Below, piece after piece: positions 1 through 10,015 of a stretch of DNA of 64,000 bases; position 1 is the stretch's first letter, and each line of letters opens with the position of its first letter. Made by a program: the position numbers and the translations under genes. The notes under the pieces are model-generated. The model was not told the DNA's origin. It ran no database searches and saw nothing but the letters and a program-made list of their open reading frames with translations. Source of the stretch: Pseudomonas sichuanensis (GTDB lineage Bacteria > Pseudomonadota > Gammaproteobacteria > Pseudomonadales > Pseudomonadaceae); the NCBI RefSeq assembly GCF_003231305.1, contig NZ_QKVM01000010.1:60281-124280 (forward strand). The letters run 5' to 3'.

Positions 1-66
1 GGCGAGATAAACGCCGGCGATTTTGCGCAGGTTTTGGCGCGCGTGCGCGACCAACTCGGTCTATAA
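1..66 (+). CDS. dsbD: C-terminal end of a thiol:disulfide interchange protein (DsbD/DipZ), partial
   Basis: Only the last 21 codons and a TAA stop are in the window; the reading frame is open from base 1. The tail ends in VRDQLGL, which is compatible with the end of a thioredoxin-like domain but is not diagnostic. The DsbD assignment is inferred from gene order, since dsbD/dipZ precedes aroQ-accB-accC in Pseudomonas. DsbD passes electrons across the inner membrane to periplasmic thiol isomerases. Confidence 0.55.
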   Translation, partial: GEINAGDFAQVLARVRDQLGL

Positions 67-243
67 CTTCCCGCGACCGGTGAAAAAACCGGTAACAAGT
101 GACCAGAGTTAATCATCTGGTCACATACTTTGCGCGAATCTCGGTCATCGTGCTGGCTATTGCCGGGAACTGGACACTCATCGCTGCTTGCGGCATAGTC
201 GCCGCGCTATGTCGAATTGCCCTACAAAACCAAGGAATCGCAG

Positions 244-696
244 ATGGCAACCCTACTGGTGCTGCACGGCCCCAACCTGAACCTGCTCGGCACCCGCGAA
301 CCGGGCCACTATGGCGCAGCCACGCTGGCGCAGATCAATCAGGACCTGGAGCAGCGCGCCCGCGCCGCCGGCCACCATCTGCAATACCTGCAGAGCAATG
401 CCGAATATGAATTGATCGACCGAATCCACGCCGCGCGCAACGAAGGCGTGGACTTCATCCTGATCAATCCGGCCGCTTTCACCCACACCAGCGTCGCATT
501 ACGTGACGCATTGCTCGCGGTGAGCATCCCATTCATCGAAGTGCACTTGTCCAACGTGCACAAACGCGAGCCGTTCCGTCATCACTCCTACTTCTCCGAT
601 GTTGCCGTAGGGGTGATCTGCGGCCTGGGCGCCACCGGTTACCGGCTGGCCCTGGAGTCTGCGCTGGAACACCTGGCTGCCAACGCACAGCCCTGA
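244..696 (+). CDS. aroQ: 3-dehydroquinate dehydratase, type II
   Basis: 150 residues, the normal size of the dodecameric type II enzyme, which converts 3-dehydroquinate to 3-dehydroshikimate in the shikimate pathway in the cytoplasm. Near the N-terminus is the family signature [16 protein letters not shown] with the catalytic Tyr. Substrate-binding segments follow: NPAAFTHTS and then [18 protein letters not shown] start at ATG 244 ([10 protein letters not shown]) because homologues begin there; an upstream in-frame ATG at 217 would add nine residues that do not look like the family. It lies just upstream of accB, separated by a strong hairpin. Confidence 0.95.
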   Translation: MATLLVLHGPNLNLLGTREPGHYGAATLAQINQDLEQRARAAGHHLQYLQSNAEYELIDRIHAARNEGVDFILINPAAFTHTSVALRDALLAVSIPFIEVHLSNVHKREPFRHHSYFSDVAVGVICGLGATGYRLALESALEHLAANAQP

Positions 697-705
697 TGAC
701 ACAAG

Positions 706-727
706 GCCTTGGCCCACCGGCCAAGGC
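706..727 (+). terminator. Hairpin between aroQ and accB
   Basis: A perfect 9-bp stem (GCCTTGGCC, 706-714, with GGCCAAGGC, 719-727) and a 4-nt loop lie 10 bp after the aroQ stop. No T-run follows, so it may be a weak terminator, an attenuator or an RNA-stabilising hairpin ahead of accB rather than a classic intrinsic terminator. Confidence 0.45.
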
Positions 728-794
728 TCAGAAGAAACGTTTTCGACACGTTTTCAAATTAAGTCCCCGACCGAACCTTGGGAGTTGCTGATTA

Positions 795-1253
795 ATGGAT
801 ATCCGTAAAGTCAAAAAGCTGATCGAACTGCTGGAAGAGTCCGGTATCGACGAACTGGAGATCAAGGAAGGCGAAGAGTCCGTTCGCATCAGCCGTAACA
901 GCAAGACCCCGGCCGCTCAACAGTACTACGCACCTGCTCCGGTAGCCGCGCCAGTCGCCGCCCCGGTTGCCGCTGCTGCCCCGGCTGCCGAAGCCGCCGC
1001 TGCCGCCCCGGCCCTGAAAGGCACCGTGGTGCGCTCGCCGATGGTCGGCACCTTCTACCGCAAGCCTTCGCCGACCTCGCCGAACTACGCCGAAGTGGGC
1101 CAGACCGTGAAGAAGGGCGACACCCTGTGCATCGTCGAAGCCATGAAGATGATGAACCACATCGAATCCGAAATCGGCGGTGTGATCGACGCCATCCTGG
1201 TAGAAGACGGTCAGCCGGTTGAATACGACCAGCCGCTGTTCACCATCGTTTGA
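795..1253 (+). CDS. accB: Acetyl-CoA carboxylase biotin carboxyl carrier protein (BCCP)
   Basis: 152 residues. The protein carries the biotin that shuttles CO2 between biotin carboxylase and the carboxyltransferase at the first committed step of fatty acid synthesis. Residues 1-35 form the N-terminal region. An Ala/Pro linker follows (about 45-72) that contains the repeat [13 protein letters not shown]. The C-terminal biotinyl domain has the motif EAMKMM, with the biotin-accepting Lys at residue 118. It is followed after 17 bp by accC, the usual accBC operon. Confidence 0.97.
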   Translation: MDIRKVKKLIELLEESGIDELEIKEGEESVRISRNSKTPAAQQYYAPAPVAAPVAAPVAAAAPAAEAAAAAPALKGTVVRSPMVGTFYRKPSPTSPNYAEVGQTVKKGDTLCIVEAMKMMNHIESEIGGVIDAILVEDGQPVEYDQPLFTIV

Positions 1254-1270
1254 ACCGCGGAGAGCCAACG

Positions 1271-2626
1271 ATGTCTGGGAAGCTCGAAAAAGTCCTGATC
1301 GCCAACCGCGGGGAAATTGCCCTGCGGATCCTGCGTGCCTGCAAAGAGCTGGGCATCAAGACCGTCGCCGTCTACTCCAAGGCCGACGTTGAACTGATGC
1401 ACCTGGGCCTGGCGGACGAGACGGTCTGCATCGGCCCTGCGCCGTCCAAGGAATCCTACCTGCACATCCCGGCGATCATCGCCGCTGCTGAAGTGACAGG
1501 CGCCACTGCCATCCACCCGGGTTACGGCTTCCTCGCGGAAAACGCCGATTTCGCCGAGCAGGTGGAAAACTCCGGCTACATCTTCATCGGCCCGAAAGCC
1601 GACACCATCCGCCTGATGGGCGACAAGGTGTCGGCCAAGGACGCCATGATCAAGTCGGGCGTGCCGACCGTTCCGGGCTCCGACGGCCCGCTGCCGGAAG
1701 ACGAAGAAACCGCGCTGGCAATCGCCCGCGAGGTGGGTTACCCGGTGATCATCAAGGCCGCCGGTGGCGGTGGTGGTCGCGGCATGCGCGTGGTGCACAA
1801 GGAAGAAGACCTGATCGAATCGGCCAAGCTGACCCGCACCGAAGCCGGTGCTGCGTTCGGCAACCCGATGGTCTACCTGGAGAAGTTCCTGACCAACCCA
1901 CGTCACGTGGAAGTGCAGGTACTGTCCGACGGCCAGGGCAACGCCGTGCACCTGGGCGACCGTGACTGCTCGCTGCAGCGCCGTCACCAGAAGGTTCTCG
2001 AAGAAGCGCCGGCCCCGGGCATCGACGAGAAGGCCCGCCAGGAAGTGTTCAAGCGTTGCGTCGACGCGTGCATCGAGATCGGCTACCGCGGTGCCGGTAC
2101 CTTCGAGTTCCTGTACGAGAACGGCCGCTTCTACTTCATCGAGATGAACACCCGCGTCCAGGTCGAGCACCCGGTTTCGGAAATGGTCACCGGCATCGAC
2201 ATCGTCAAGGAGATGCTGAGCATCGCCGCTGGCAACAAGCTGTCGTTCCGCCAGGAAGACGTGGTGATCCGCGGTCACTCGCTGGAGTGCCGGATCAACG
2301 CCGAAGACCCGAAGAAGTTCATCCCGAGCCCAGGCAAGGTCAAGCACTTCCACGCCCCGGGTGGCAACGGCGTTCGCGTCGACTCGCACCTGTACAGCGG
2401 TTATTCGGTTCCGCCGAACTACGACTCGCTGATCGGCAAGCTGATCACCTACGGCAAGGACCGCGACGAAGCCATGGCGCGCATGCGCAATGCCCTGGAC
2501 GAGATCGTCGTCGACGGCATCAAGACCAACATCCCGCTGCACCGCGACCTGGTGCGTGATGAAGGTTTCTGCAAAGGCGGCGTCAACATCCACTACCTCG
2601 AGCACAAACTGGCCAACCAGGAGTGA
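1271..2626 (+). CDS. accC: Acetyl-CoA carboxylase, biotin carboxylase subunit
   Basis: 451 residues, full length. It carboxylates the biotin of AccB with ATP and bicarbonate. The N-terminal domain begins [20 protein letters not shown]. The ATP-grasp domain has the glycine-rich loop [10 protein letters not shown] and the [13 protein letters not shown] segment, and [10 protein letters not shown] forms part of the active site. ATG 1271 (MSGKLEKV) is chosen over the in-frame ATG at 1250, which overlaps accB and lacks homologous sequence. A clear terminator follows. Confidence 0.97.
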   Translation: MSGKLEKVLIANRGEIALRILRACKELGIKTVAVYSKADVELMHLGLADETVCIGPAPSKESYLHIPAIIAAAEVTGATAIHPGYGFLAENADFAEQVENSGYIFIGPKADTIRLMGDKVSAKDAMIKSGVPTVPGSDGPLPEDEETALAIAREVGYPVIIKAAGGGGGRGMRVVHKEEDLIESAKLTRTEAGAAFGNPMVYLEKFLTNPRHVEVQVLSDGQGNAVHLGDRDCSLQRRHQKVLEEAPAPGIDEKARQEVFKRCVDACIEIGYRGAGTFEFLYENGRFYFIEMNTRVQVEHPVSEMVTGIDIVKEMLSIAAGNKLSFRQEDVVIRGHSLECRINAEDPKKFIPSPGKVKHFHAPGGNGVRVDSHLYSGYSVPPNYDSLIGKLITYGKDRDEAMARMRNALDEIVVDGIKTNIPLHRDLVRDEGFCKGGVNIHYLEHKLANQE

Positions 2627-2646
2627 TCGCGTTAGCGAGATGAAAG

Positions 2647-2673
2647 AACCCCGGCCCAGTGCCGGGGTTTTTT
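2647..2673 (+). terminator. Rho-independent terminator of accBC
   Basis: The sequence AACCCCGGC-CCAGT-GCCGGGGTT forms a GC-rich stem followed directly by a run of T, 20 bp after the accC stop. It is a textbook intrinsic terminator. Confidence 0.9.
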
Positions 2674-2709
2674 ATGGCCCGAGAAAACCCGGGGCCGCTG
2701 CGCGCCCCA

Positions 2710-2773
2710 ATCGCCGGCAAGCCGGCTCCCACAGAAGATCGCATGACCCTGTGGGAGCTGGCTTGCCAGCGAT
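2710..2773. repeat. REP pair, 'ggc' subclass
   Basis: Two inverted copies of a palindromic unit (ATCGCCGGCAAGCCGGCTCC at 2710 and its divergent reverse copy ending at 2773) sit between accC and prmA. The spacer GATAGGC flank and the CTGGCTTGCCAGC arm show this copy is less perfect than others here. The rest of the 386-bp gap (2774-3012) shows no gene; it must hold the prmA promoter. Confidence 0.85.
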
Positions 2774-3012
2774 AGGCCGCACAAGGCACCTATGCCTGGA
2801 CGTGAACGGCCAGGCGACTACGACCGGCTGCTTCTGCCAGGCCAGCAGTTGCGCGGGTACCTGCTGCCTGACGCTGACCAAGGACGTATCCGCGGTATCT
2901 ATTGCTATGCCCCACTCGCCACCTCACTCCCTTTTAGCGCCCGCCTGACGTAAACTGGCGCCCTTTCGCGCAGCCTCGGGCTGCCCCTGTCGATTTACCA
3001 AAGGTGCCCGCC

Positions 3013-3891
3013 ATGCCCTGGCTGCAAGTACGCCTGGCCATCAGCCCGGAACAAGCCGAAACCTACGAAGACGCCCTGCTGGAAGTGGGGGCTGTATCGG
3101 TGACCTTCATGGACGCCGAAGACCAGCCGATCTTCGAACCGGACCTCAACACCACCCCGCTGTGGTCGCACACCCACCTGCTGGCGCTGTTCGAGGCTGA
3201 CACCCAGCCCGACGCGGTATTCGCCCATCTGAGCCTGCTGACCGGCGCCGCACTGCCCGAGCACCAGGCCGAGGTGATCGAGGACCAGGATTGGGAACGC
3301 AGCTGGATGGACGGTTTCCAGCCCATGCGCTTCGGCCAGCGCCTGTGGATCGTGCCGAGCTGGCACGAGGCGCCGGAAAAGGACGCGGTCAACCTGCTGC
3401 TCGACCCGGGCCTGGCGTTCGGCACCGGCACCCACCCGACCACTGCCCTGTGCCTGGAATGGCTCGACGGCCAACAGCTGCAAGGCACCCAGGTGCTGGA
3501 CTTCGGCTGCGGCTCGGGCATCCTCGCCATCGCCGCGCTGCTGCTCGGCGCCCGTGAAGCGGTCGGCACCGACATCGACGTGCAGGCGCTGGAAGCCTCG
3601 CGCGACAATGCCCAGCGCAATGGCATCGCCGACGACAGGTTCCCCCTGTACCTGCCCGAACACATGCCGGCCATGCAGGCCGACGTGCTGGTCGCCAACA
3701 TCCTGGCCGGCCCCCTGGTGGCGCTGGCGCCGCAACTGTCCGGTCTGGTACGCCCCGGCGGCCTGCTGGCACTGTCGGGCATCCTTGCCGAACAGGGCGA
3801 GGAAGTGGCCGCGGCCTACGCCGCCGACTTCGACCTGGACCCGATCGTCGTGCGCGATGGCTGGGTACGGATCAGTGGTCGTCGCCGCTAA
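3013..3891 (+). CDS. prmA: Ribosomal protein L11 methyltransferase
   Basis: 292 residues, usual length. It trimethylates lysines of ribosomal protein L11 using S-adenosylmethionine. The N-terminal substrate-recognition domain (about 1-60) is followed by a Rossmann methyltransferase core with [14 protein letters not shown] and the SAM motif [13 protein letters not shown]. The NILAGPL segment corresponds to the conserved N-[ILV]-L-A-x-P motif. ATG 3013 (MPWLQVRL) matches homologues; a GTG at 3004 is possible but unneeded. Confidence 0.96.
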   Translation: MPWLQVRLAISPEQAETYEDALLEVGAVSVTFMDAEDQPIFEPDLNTTPLWSHTHLLALFEADTQPDAVFAHLSLLTGAALPEHQAEVIEDQDWERSWMDGFQPMRFGQRLWIVPSWHEAPEKDAVNLLLDPGLAFGTGTHPTTALCLEWLDGQQLQGTQVLDFGCGSGILAIAALLLGAREAVGTDIDVQALEASRDNAQRNGIADDRFPLYLPEHMPAMQADVLVANILAGPLVALAPQLSGLVRPGGLLALSGILAEQGEEVAAAYAADFDLDPIVVRDGWVRISGRRR

Positions 3892-3935
3892 GCGCGCCTA
3901 GACTCAACACCTGCACAGCCCCCCCGGATCGCCGC

Positions 3936-5270
3936 ATGACCGACAGTTTCGTCACCCAGTGCCCACATTGCCAGACCAGCTTTCGCGTCACCCATCACCA
4001 GTTGAGCGTGGCGCGGGGCGTGGTGCGCTGCGGCAACTGCCTGCAGGTGTTCAACGCCGCCAAGCAGTTGCTGGAGCAGAATCGCGCGGCGACGGGGCAG
4101 CCAGCCGCCCCGGCCGCCGAGCCTGAGCAGGCGCCCGAGCCGGTCGTGGCACAGGCTGCGGCGCCGGCCATCGAGCCGGTGCCGCCGGTCAAGCAAGACT
4201 GGGCCAGCACCGCCGAGGCGCTGGAAGACTTCGACCTCGATCAGGAGCTGGCTCGCCTGGAACGGCGCAGCCCCGGCGACCGGCGGGCCGCCTCGCCAGC
4301 GCCCACCTTGCATGCCAGCCGTGACGAGCACGGCGTCGACGAACACAGCGACGAGCCATTCGGCACCGCCACCGACGACCCTGTCGAGCCCGTGGCGCAG
4401 CACTCCGAGGCGCCGGTACTGGTCGAACAGGAGCCGCTGGACCTGGAGCCGGCTGCCGACGAGCGCACCGAACCGACCCTGGGCAGCGCCGAGCTCGACC
4501 TGGACGACGAACCGGCCGTCAGCCGCCCGCCACTCGATGATGAGCTCGACACGCCGGTCGAGCGCTTGTCCAGCCGCGACGAGCCGCTCCCCGAGCCAGG
4601 CCTGTCGGCACGGGACGACGACCTGCGCAGCGAACGCCTGTCGGCCCGCGATGCAGACGAACTGGACGAACAGCCCGGCGAGCGTGTGGAGCCGAGCCTG
4701 GCGCTCAAACCCGAGCGCGCGCGCAAGGAACCGCTGGTCGATGTAGTCGACGACCCCTTGCAACTGGGCTGGGAAAAACCCGCGCCGAACTGGGGCAAGC
4801 GCCTGTTGTGGGGGCTGCTGACGCTGCTGGCGGCCGGTTTGCTGGCATTCCAGTACATCTGGTACCACTTCGACGAAATGGCTCGCCAGGACCAGTACCG
4901 CCCGTGGTTCCAGCAGCTGTGCCCGATGGTCGGCTGCCAGGTGCCGACCCGCGTCGACATCTCGCGGATCAAGAGCAGCAACCTGGTGGTGCGCAGCCAC
5001 CCTGACTTCAAAGGCGCGCTGATCGTCGATGCGATCATCTACAACCGCGCCCCCTTCGCCCAGCCTTTCCCGCTGCTGGAGCTGCGTTTCGCCGACCTCA
5101 ATGGCCAGCTGATCGCCAGCCGGCGCTTCAAGCCCAGCGAGTATCTGTCGGGGGAGCTGGCAGGCCGTGGCGAGATGCCCAGCCAGACGCCGATCCACAT
5201 CGCCCTGGACATCCTCGACCCGGGGCCCAAGGCGGTGAACTACAGCCTGAGCTTCCGCTCGCCGGAGTGA
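3936..5270 (+). CDS. Zinc-ribbon and DUF3426 membrane protein
   Basis: 444 residues. The first 40 residues form an MJ0042-type zinc ribbon with CPHC (residues 9-12) and CGNC (33-36). A long acidic, Pro/Ala/Glu-rich low-complexity region runs to about residue 285, then one membrane segment (about 290-311, LLWGLLTLLAAGLLAF) and a C-terminal DUF3426 domain. The layout suggests a cytoplasmic zinc ribbon tethered to the inner membrane with a periplasmic domain. The gene sits between prmA and dusB, as in other Pseudomonas. No biochemical function is known to me. Confidence 0.85.
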   Translation: MTDSFVTQCPHCQTSFRVTHHQLSVARGVVRCGNCLQVFNAAKQLLEQNRAATGQPAAPAAEPEQAPEPVVAQAAAPAIEPVPPVKQDWASTAEALEDFDLDQELARLERRSPGDRRAASPAPTLHASRDEHGVDEHSDEPFGTATDDPVEPVAQHSEAPVLVEQEPLDLEPAADERTEPTLGSAELDLDDEPAVSRPPLDDELDTPVERLSSRDEPLPEPGLSARDDDLRSERLSARDADELDEQPGERVEPSLALKPERARKEPLVDVVDDPLQLGWEKPAPNWGKRLLWGLLTLLAAGLLAFQYIWYHFDEMARQDQYRPWFQQLCPMVGCQVPTRVDISRIKSSNLVVRSHPDFKGALIVDAIIYNRAPFAQPFPLLELRFADLNGQLIASRRFKPSEYLSGELAGRGEMPSQTPIHIALDILDPGPKAVNYSLSFRSPE

Positions 5271-5366
5271 TCCGGCCCTGCCCGGCGCCGGGTCACCGGC
5301 GCCAACCGGCTGTCCCAAACCCCTGGGCATAACGCCGCAACTGTTCAGATTTTATCCAGATTCATC

Positions 5367-5395
5367 TTTATCCGGTCATCGAGAGCGGGTATTAT
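5367..5395 (+). promoter_or_regulatory. Possible sigma-70 promoter of dusB-fis
   Basis: TTTATC (5367-5372) and TATTAT (5390-5395) are spaced by exactly 17 bp, about 50 bp before dusB. The -10 hexamer is good and the -35 is poor (3 of 6), so this is tentative. fis is known to be transcribed from the dusB promoter in enteric bacteria. Confidence 0.35.
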
Positions 5396-5445
5396 GCCCA
5401 CCCTTTTTCGACTCCAATGATTCGGCCCCACAACAGGGAACACCT

Positions 5446-6459
5446 ATGTCGGCGGTACGCATCGGCCCATACACACTGCACAACAACCTGATCCTTGCGC
5501 CAATGGCCGGGGTCACGGACCAACCTTTCCGTACGCTGTGCAAGCGCCTGGGGGCGGGCATGGTGGTGTCGGAAATGGTATCCAGCGACATGAGCCTGTG
5601 GAACAGCCGCAAGTCGAGCCTGCGCCGCATCCACGAAGGCGATCCCGAGCCGCGCTCGGTACAGATCGCCGGCGGTGATGCGCAGATGATGGCAGCCGCT
5701 GCACGGGCCAACGTCGAAGCCGGCGCCCAGATCATCGACATCAACATGGGTTGCCCGGCGAAAAAAGTCTGCAACAAGGCCGCCGGCTCTGCTTTATTGA
5801 GAGACGAAGCGCTGGTCAGCGAGATCCTCCACGCCGTGGTCGGCGCTGTCGAGGTGCCGGTGACCCTGAAGATCCGCACCGGCTGGGACCGGGCGAACAA
5901 GAACGGCCTGAACGTGGCGAAGATCGCCGAACAGGCCGGCATCCAGGCGCTGGCGGTGCATGGCCGCACACGCGCCGACCTGTACACCGGTGACGCCGAG
6001 TACGACACCATCGCCGCGATCAAGCAGGCGGTGTCGATCCCGGTATTCGCCAACGGCGACATCACCTCGCCGGAAAAGGCCCGGGCGGTGCTGGACGCCA
6101 CCGGGGTCGACGGCCTGCTGATCGGCCGTGCCGCCCAGGGGCGGCCGTGGATTTTCCGCGAGATCGAGCATTACCTGCGCACTGGCGAGCACCTGCCCGC
6201 CCCTGCGCTGGATGAAGTGGAACGCATTCTGCTGGAACACCTGGCCGCGTTGCATGCCTTCTACGGCGATGTGATGGGCGTGCGGATCGCCCGCAAGCAC
6301 GTTGGCTGGTACCTGGCAACCCGACCTGGCGGCAAGGAGTTCCGCAGCCAGTTCAACGCTTTGCAAGACACACAAGCGCAGTGCGCCAACGTTCAGGCTT
6401 ATTTCGCCGAACGTCGACAGAGCCTTGGGACAGAGGACGAACAAGGGGTGGCCGCATGA
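5446..6459 (+). CDS. dusB: tRNA-dihydrouridine synthase B
   Basis: 337 residues. This FMN- and NADPH-dependent enzyme reduces specific uridines in tRNA. It has the flavin-binding start [20 protein letters not shown] and the catalytic cysteine in [17 protein letters not shown]-like and [11 protein letters not shown] phosphate-binding loops are visible ([15 protein letters not shown]). Its stop codon overlaps the fis start (ATGA at 6456-6459), so the two are translationally coupled, as in E. coli. Confidence 0.96.
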   Translation: MSAVRIGPYTLHNNLILAPMAGVTDQPFRTLCKRLGAGMVVSEMVSSDMSLWNSRKSSLRRIHEGDPEPRSVQIAGGDAQMMAAAARANVEAGAQIIDINMGCPAKKVCNKAAGSALLRDEALVSEILHAVVGAVEVPVTLKIRTGWDRANKNGLNVAKIAEQAGIQALAVHGRTRADLYTGDAEYDTIAAIKQAVSIPVFANGDITSPEKARAVLDATGVDGLLIGRAAQGRPWIFREIEHYLRTGEHLPAPALDEVERILLEHLAALHAFYGDVMGVRIARKHVGWYLATRPGGKEFRSQFNALQDTQAQCANVQAYFAERRQSLGTEDEQGVAA

Positions 6460-6776
6460 CGATGATGACCGAGACATTAGTGAGTGGAACAACGCCCGTG
6501 AGCGATAACGCCAACCTCAAGCAGCACCTGAACACGCCGAGCGAGGAGGGCCAGACCCTGCGCGACAGCGTCGAGAAGGCGCTGCACAACTACTTCGCCC
6601 ACCTGGAAGGCGCTACCGTCACGGACGTGTACAACCTGGTGCTCTCCGAAGTCGAGGCGCCCCTGCTCGAAAGCGTGATGAACTACGTCAAGGGCAACCA
6701 GACCAAGGCCAGCGAGATGCTCGGGCTCAACCGAGGCACGCTGCGCAAGAAACTCAAGCAGTACGATCTGTTGTAA
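6456..6776 (+). CDS. fis: DNA-binding protein Fis
   Basis: 106 residues. This small homodimeric nucleoid protein bends DNA and regulates rRNA, growth-phase and other genes. The C-terminal helix-turn-helix reads [21 protein letters not shown], preceded by the dimerisation helices. The start at ATG 6456 overlaps the dusB stop by 4 bp; [11 protein letters not shown] is a short N-terminal extension relative to E. coli Fis. A terminator follows. Confidence 0.95.
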   Translation: MTMMTETLVSGTTPVSDNANLKQHLNTPSEEGQTLRDSVEKALHNYFAHLEGATVTDVYNLVLSEVEAPLLESVMNYVKGNQTKASEMLGLNRGTLRKKLKQYDLL

Positions 6777-6792
6777 GGCCAGAACCCCAACC

Positions 6793-6823
6793 AAAAAGGC
6801 GCTCGTAACGAGGCGCCTTTTTT
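6793..6823 (+). terminator. Rho-independent terminator of dusB-fis
   Basis: AAAAAGGCGC-TCGTAACGA-GGCGCCTTTTTT lies 16 bp after the fis stop: a GC stem with flanking A and T runs. The T-run ends just before the purH start region. The A-run on the other side could also allow termination from the opposite direction. Confidence 0.9.
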
Positions 6824-6852
6824 GCTGACTCCACCGCGTTATGGAATCTGAA

Positions 6853-8460
6853 ATGACCGACCAGACTACCCGCCTGCCGATCCGCCGCGCTTTGATCAGC
6901 GTCTCCGACAAGACCGGGATCCTCGAATTCGCCCGTGAGCTGCAACAGCTCGGTGTCGAGATCCTGTCCACCGGCGGCACCTACAAGCTGCTCAAGGACA
7001 ACGGCGTCAACGCGGTGGAAGTGGCCGACTACACCGGCTTCGCCGAAATGATGGACGGCCGGGTCAAGACCCTGCATCCGAAGATCCACGGCGGCATCCT
7101 CGGCCGTCGCGGCACCGACGACGCCATCATGAACGAGCACGGCATCAAGCCGATCGACCTGGTCGCGGTCAACCTGTACCCGTTCGAAGCCACCATCAGC
7201 AAGCCGGGTTGCGACCTGCCGACCGCCATCGAGAACATCGACATCGGCGGCCCGACCATGGTCCGTTCGGCAGCCAAGAACCACAAAGACGTGGCCATCG
7301 TGGTCAACGCCAGCGACTACGCCGGTATCGTCGAAGGCCTGAAGGCCGGCGGCCTGACCTACGCCCAGCGTTTCGACCTGATGCTCAAGGCGTTCGAGCA
7401 CACCGCCGCCTACGACGGCATGATCGCCAACTACATGGGCAGCATCGACCAGACCCAGGACACCCTGTCCACCGAAGGCCGCAGCGAGTTCCCGCGCACC
7501 TTCAACAGCCAGTTCGTCAAGGCCCAGGAAATGCGCTACGGCGAGAACCCGCACCAGAGCGCGGCGTTCTACGTTGAAGCGAAGAAAGGCGAAGCCAGCA
7601 TCTCCAGCGCCATCCAGCTGCAAGGCAAGGAGCTGTCGTTCAACAACGTGGCCGACACCGACGCCGCGCTGGAATGCGTGAAGAGCTTCGTCAAGCCGGC
7701 CTGCGTCATCGTCAAGCACGCCAACCCGTGCGGCGTCGCAGTGGTGCCGGAAAACGAAGGCGGCATCCGCAAGGCCTACGACCTGGCCTACGCCACCGAC
7801 ACCGAATCGGCCTTCGGCGGCATCATCGCCTTCAACCGCGAGCTGGATGGCGAAACGGCGCAAGCCATCGTCGACCGCCAGTTCGTCGAAGTGATCATCG
7901 CCCCGAAAATCTCCCAGGCCGCCCGCGACGTCGTGGCCGCCAAGCAGAACGTACGCCTGCTGGAGTGCGGCGAGTGGCCAGCCGAGCGTGCCGCCGGTTG
8001 GGACTTCAAGCGCGTCAACGGTGGCCTGCTGGTGCAGAGCCGCGATATCGGCATGATCACTGCCGATGACCTGAAGATCGTCACCAAGCGCGCGCCGACC
8101 GAACAGGAAGTCCACGACCTGGTGTTTGCCTGGAAAGTGGCCAAGTTCGTCAAGTCCAACGCCATCGTCTACGCCAAGCAGCGCCAGACCATCGGTGTTG
8201 GCGCCGGCCAGATGAGCCGCGTCAACTCGGCGCGTATCGCTGCCATCAAGGCCGAACATGCCGGCCTGCAGGTACAGGGTGCGGTCATGGCCTCGGATGC
8301 GTTCTTCCCGTTCCGTGACGGCATCGACAACGCGGCTAAAGTGGGTATCAGCGCGGTTATCCAGCCGGGTGGCTCGATGCGCGATGCCGAAGTCATCGCC
8401 GCTGCCGACGAAGCTGGTATCGCGATGGTATTCACCGGCATGCGCCACTTCCGCCATTAA
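6853..8460 (+). CDS. purH: Bifunctional AICAR transformylase / IMP cyclohydrolase
   Basis: 535 residues, full length. It carries out the last two steps of IMP synthesis: formylation of AICAR from 10-formyl-THF, then ring closure. The N-terminal cyclohydrolase domain begins [17 protein letters not shown] and includes the TGGTYKLL and [20 protein letters not shown] region. The C-terminal transformylase domain carries [24 protein letters not shown] and [14 protein letters not shown] 6853 (MTDQTTRLP) has GGAA in front; an in-frame ATG at 6841 would add four residues. Confidence 0.97.
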   Translation: MTDQTTRLPIRRALISVSDKTGILEFARELQQLGVEILSTGGTYKLLKDNGVNAVEVADYTGFAEMMDGRVKTLHPKIHGGILGRRGTDDAIMNEHGIKPIDLVAVNLYPFEATISKPGCDLPTAIENIDIGGPTMVRSAAKNHKDVAIVVNASDYAGIVEGLKAGGLTYAQRFDLMLKAFEHTAAYDGMIANYMGSIDQTQDTLSTEGRSEFPRTFNSQFVKAQEMRYGENPHQSAAFYVEAKKGEASISSAIQLQGKELSFNNVADTDAALECVKSFVKPACVIVKHANPCGVAVVPENEGGIRKAYDLAYATDTESAFGGIIAFNRELDGETAQAIVDRQFVEVIIAPKISQAARDVVAAKQNVRLLECGEWPAERAAGWDFKRVNGGLLVQSRDIGMITADDLKIVTKRAPTEQEVHDLVFAWKVAKFVKSNAIVYAKQRQTIGVGAGQMSRVNSARIAAIKAEHAGLQVQGAVMASDAFFPFRDGIDNAAKVGISAVIQPGGSMRDAEVIAAADEAGIAMVFTGMRHFRH

Positions 8461-8484
8461 TCAGATGCCTGGCTGACCCCATCC

Positions 8485-8560
8485 CCTGTGGGAGCGGGTT
8501 TACCCGCGAATGCGATGCTGGGTTCACCGCCGTATTCGCGGGTGAACCCGCTCCCACAGG
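8485..8560. repeat. REP pair, 'taaac' subclass
   Basis: Inverted copies of CCTGTGGGAGCGGGTTTACC (left) and TTCGCGGGTGAACCCGCTCC (right) lie between purH and purD. This matches the P. putida REP consensus. Confidence 0.9.
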
Positions 8561-8593
8561 CCGGGGGGGTCGCCGACAAACAGAGGTTTTGAC

Positions 8594-9889
8594 ATGAAAG
8601 TTTTGATCATCGGCAGCGGCGGCCGTGAGCACGCCCTGGCCTGGAAAGTCGCCCAGGACCCACGGGTCGAGAAAGTCTTCGTGGCGCCAGGCAACGCCGG
8701 CACCGCCACCGAAGCCAAGTGCGAAAACGTCGCCATCGACGTGACCGCCCTGGAGCAACTGGCCGACTTCGCCGAAAAGAACGTCGACCTGACCATCGTC
8801 GGCCCCGAGGCGCCGCTGGTCATCGGCGTGGTCGACCTGTTCCGCAGCCGCGGCCTGGACTGCTTCGGCCCGACCAAGGGCGCTGCCCAGCTGGAAGGCT
8901 CCAAGGCCTTCACCAAGGACTTCCTGGCCCGCCACAAGATCCCGACCGCCGACTACCAGAACTTCACCGAGATCGAGCCGGCCCTGGCTTATCTGCGTGA
9001 AAAAGGCGCACCGATCGTGATCAAGGCCGACGGCCTGGCCGCCGGTAAAGGCGTGATCGTCGCCATGACCCTGCAGGAAGCCGAAGACGCCGTGCGCGAC
9101 ATGCTCGCCGGCAATGCCTTCGGTGAAGCCGGCTCGCGCGTGGTGATCGAAGAGTTCCTCGACGGCGAGGAAGCCAGCTTCATCGTCATGGTCGACGGCC
9201 ACAACGTGCTGCCGATGGCCACCAGCCAGGACCACAAGCGTGTCGGCGACCAGGACACCGGCCCGAACACCGGTGGCATGGGCGCTTATTCCCCGGCCCC
9301 GGTGGTCACCGCCGACGTGCACCAGCGCGTGATGGACCAGGTGATCTGGCCGACCGTGCGCGGCATGGCCGAAGAAGGCAACGTCTACACCGGCTTCCTC
9401 TACGCGGGCCTGATGATCGACAAGGCGGGCAACCCCAAGGTCATCGAATTCAACTGCCGCTTCGGCGACCCGGAAACCCAGCCAGTCATGCTGCGCCTGG
9501 AGTCGAGCCTGGTGCTGCTGATCGAAGCCGCCTTCGCCAAGGCCCTGGACAAAGTCGAAGCGCAGTGGGACCCGCGCCCGAGCCTGGGCGTGGTGCTGGC
9601 TGCCGGTGGCTACCCGGGTGACTACGCCAAGGGCGCTGCGATCAGCGGCCTGGACGCTGCCGCCAAGCTCGAAGGCAAGGTGTTCCATGCCGGTACCGCG
9701 CTCAAGGATGGCCAGGTGGTCACCGCCGGTGGCCGCGTGCTCTGCGCCACCGCCATGGGCGATACCGTCGAGGCCGCCCAGCAACAGGCCTACCGCCTGA
9801 CCAAGGAGGTCAAGTGGGAAGGCAGCTTCTACCGCAGCGACATCGGCTACCGGGCCATTGCCCGCGAGCGCGGTGAACACCAGCAGTAA
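8594..9889 (+). CDS. purD: Phosphoribosylamine-glycine ligase (GAR synthetase)
   Basis: 431 residues, normal length. It joins glycine to phosphoribosylamine with ATP in purine synthesis. The start KVLIIGSGGREHALAWK is the family N-terminus. The ATP-grasp domain has VIKADGLAAGKGVIVA, the DEDxxDxx-like QDHKRVGDQDTGPNTGGMG segment, and NCRFGDPETQ at the metal site. It lies between purH and retS, the usual Pseudomonas order. Confidence 0.97.
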   Translation: MKVLIIGSGGREHALAWKVAQDPRVEKVFVAPGNAGTATEAKCENVAIDVTALEQLADFAEKNVDLTIVGPEAPLVIGVVDLFRSRGLDCFGPTKGAAQLEGSKAFTKDFLARHKIPTADYQNFTEIEPALAYLREKGAPIVIKADGLAAGKGVIVAMTLQEAEDAVRDMLAGNAFGEAGSRVVIEEFLDGEEASFIVMVDGHNVLPMATSQDHKRVGDQDTGPNTGGMGAYSPAPVVTADVHQRVMDQVIWPTVRGMAEEGNVYTGFLYAGLMIDKAGNPKVIEFNCRFGDPETQPVMLRLESSLVLLIEAAFAKALDKVEAQWDPRPSLGVVLAAGGYPGDYAKGAAISGLDAAAKLEGKVFHAGTALKDGQVVTAGGRVLCATAMGDTVEAAQQQAYRLTKEVKWEGSFYRSDIGYRAIARERGEHQQ

Positions 9890-9900
9890 TGCTCAAGCCC

Positions 9901-9921
9901 AGGGCCGTCGCGCACGGCCCT
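9901..9921 (+). terminator. Hairpin after purD
   Basis: AGGGCCGT (9901-9908) pairs perfectly with ACGGCCCT (9914-9921), 12 bp after the purD stop. A second GC-rich dyad (GGCAGGGCCC...GGGGCCTTGCC) follows at 9931-9954. There is no T-run, so termination here is uncertain. Confidence 0.4.
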
Positions 9922-10015
9922 CGGCTCGTCGGCAGGGCCCTGCGGGGCCTTGCCTTCGCCTTGGCGCGCCGCGCATAGTTGCTATCCGGCACATTAGCTA
10001 AGAAGGGATTTCGTC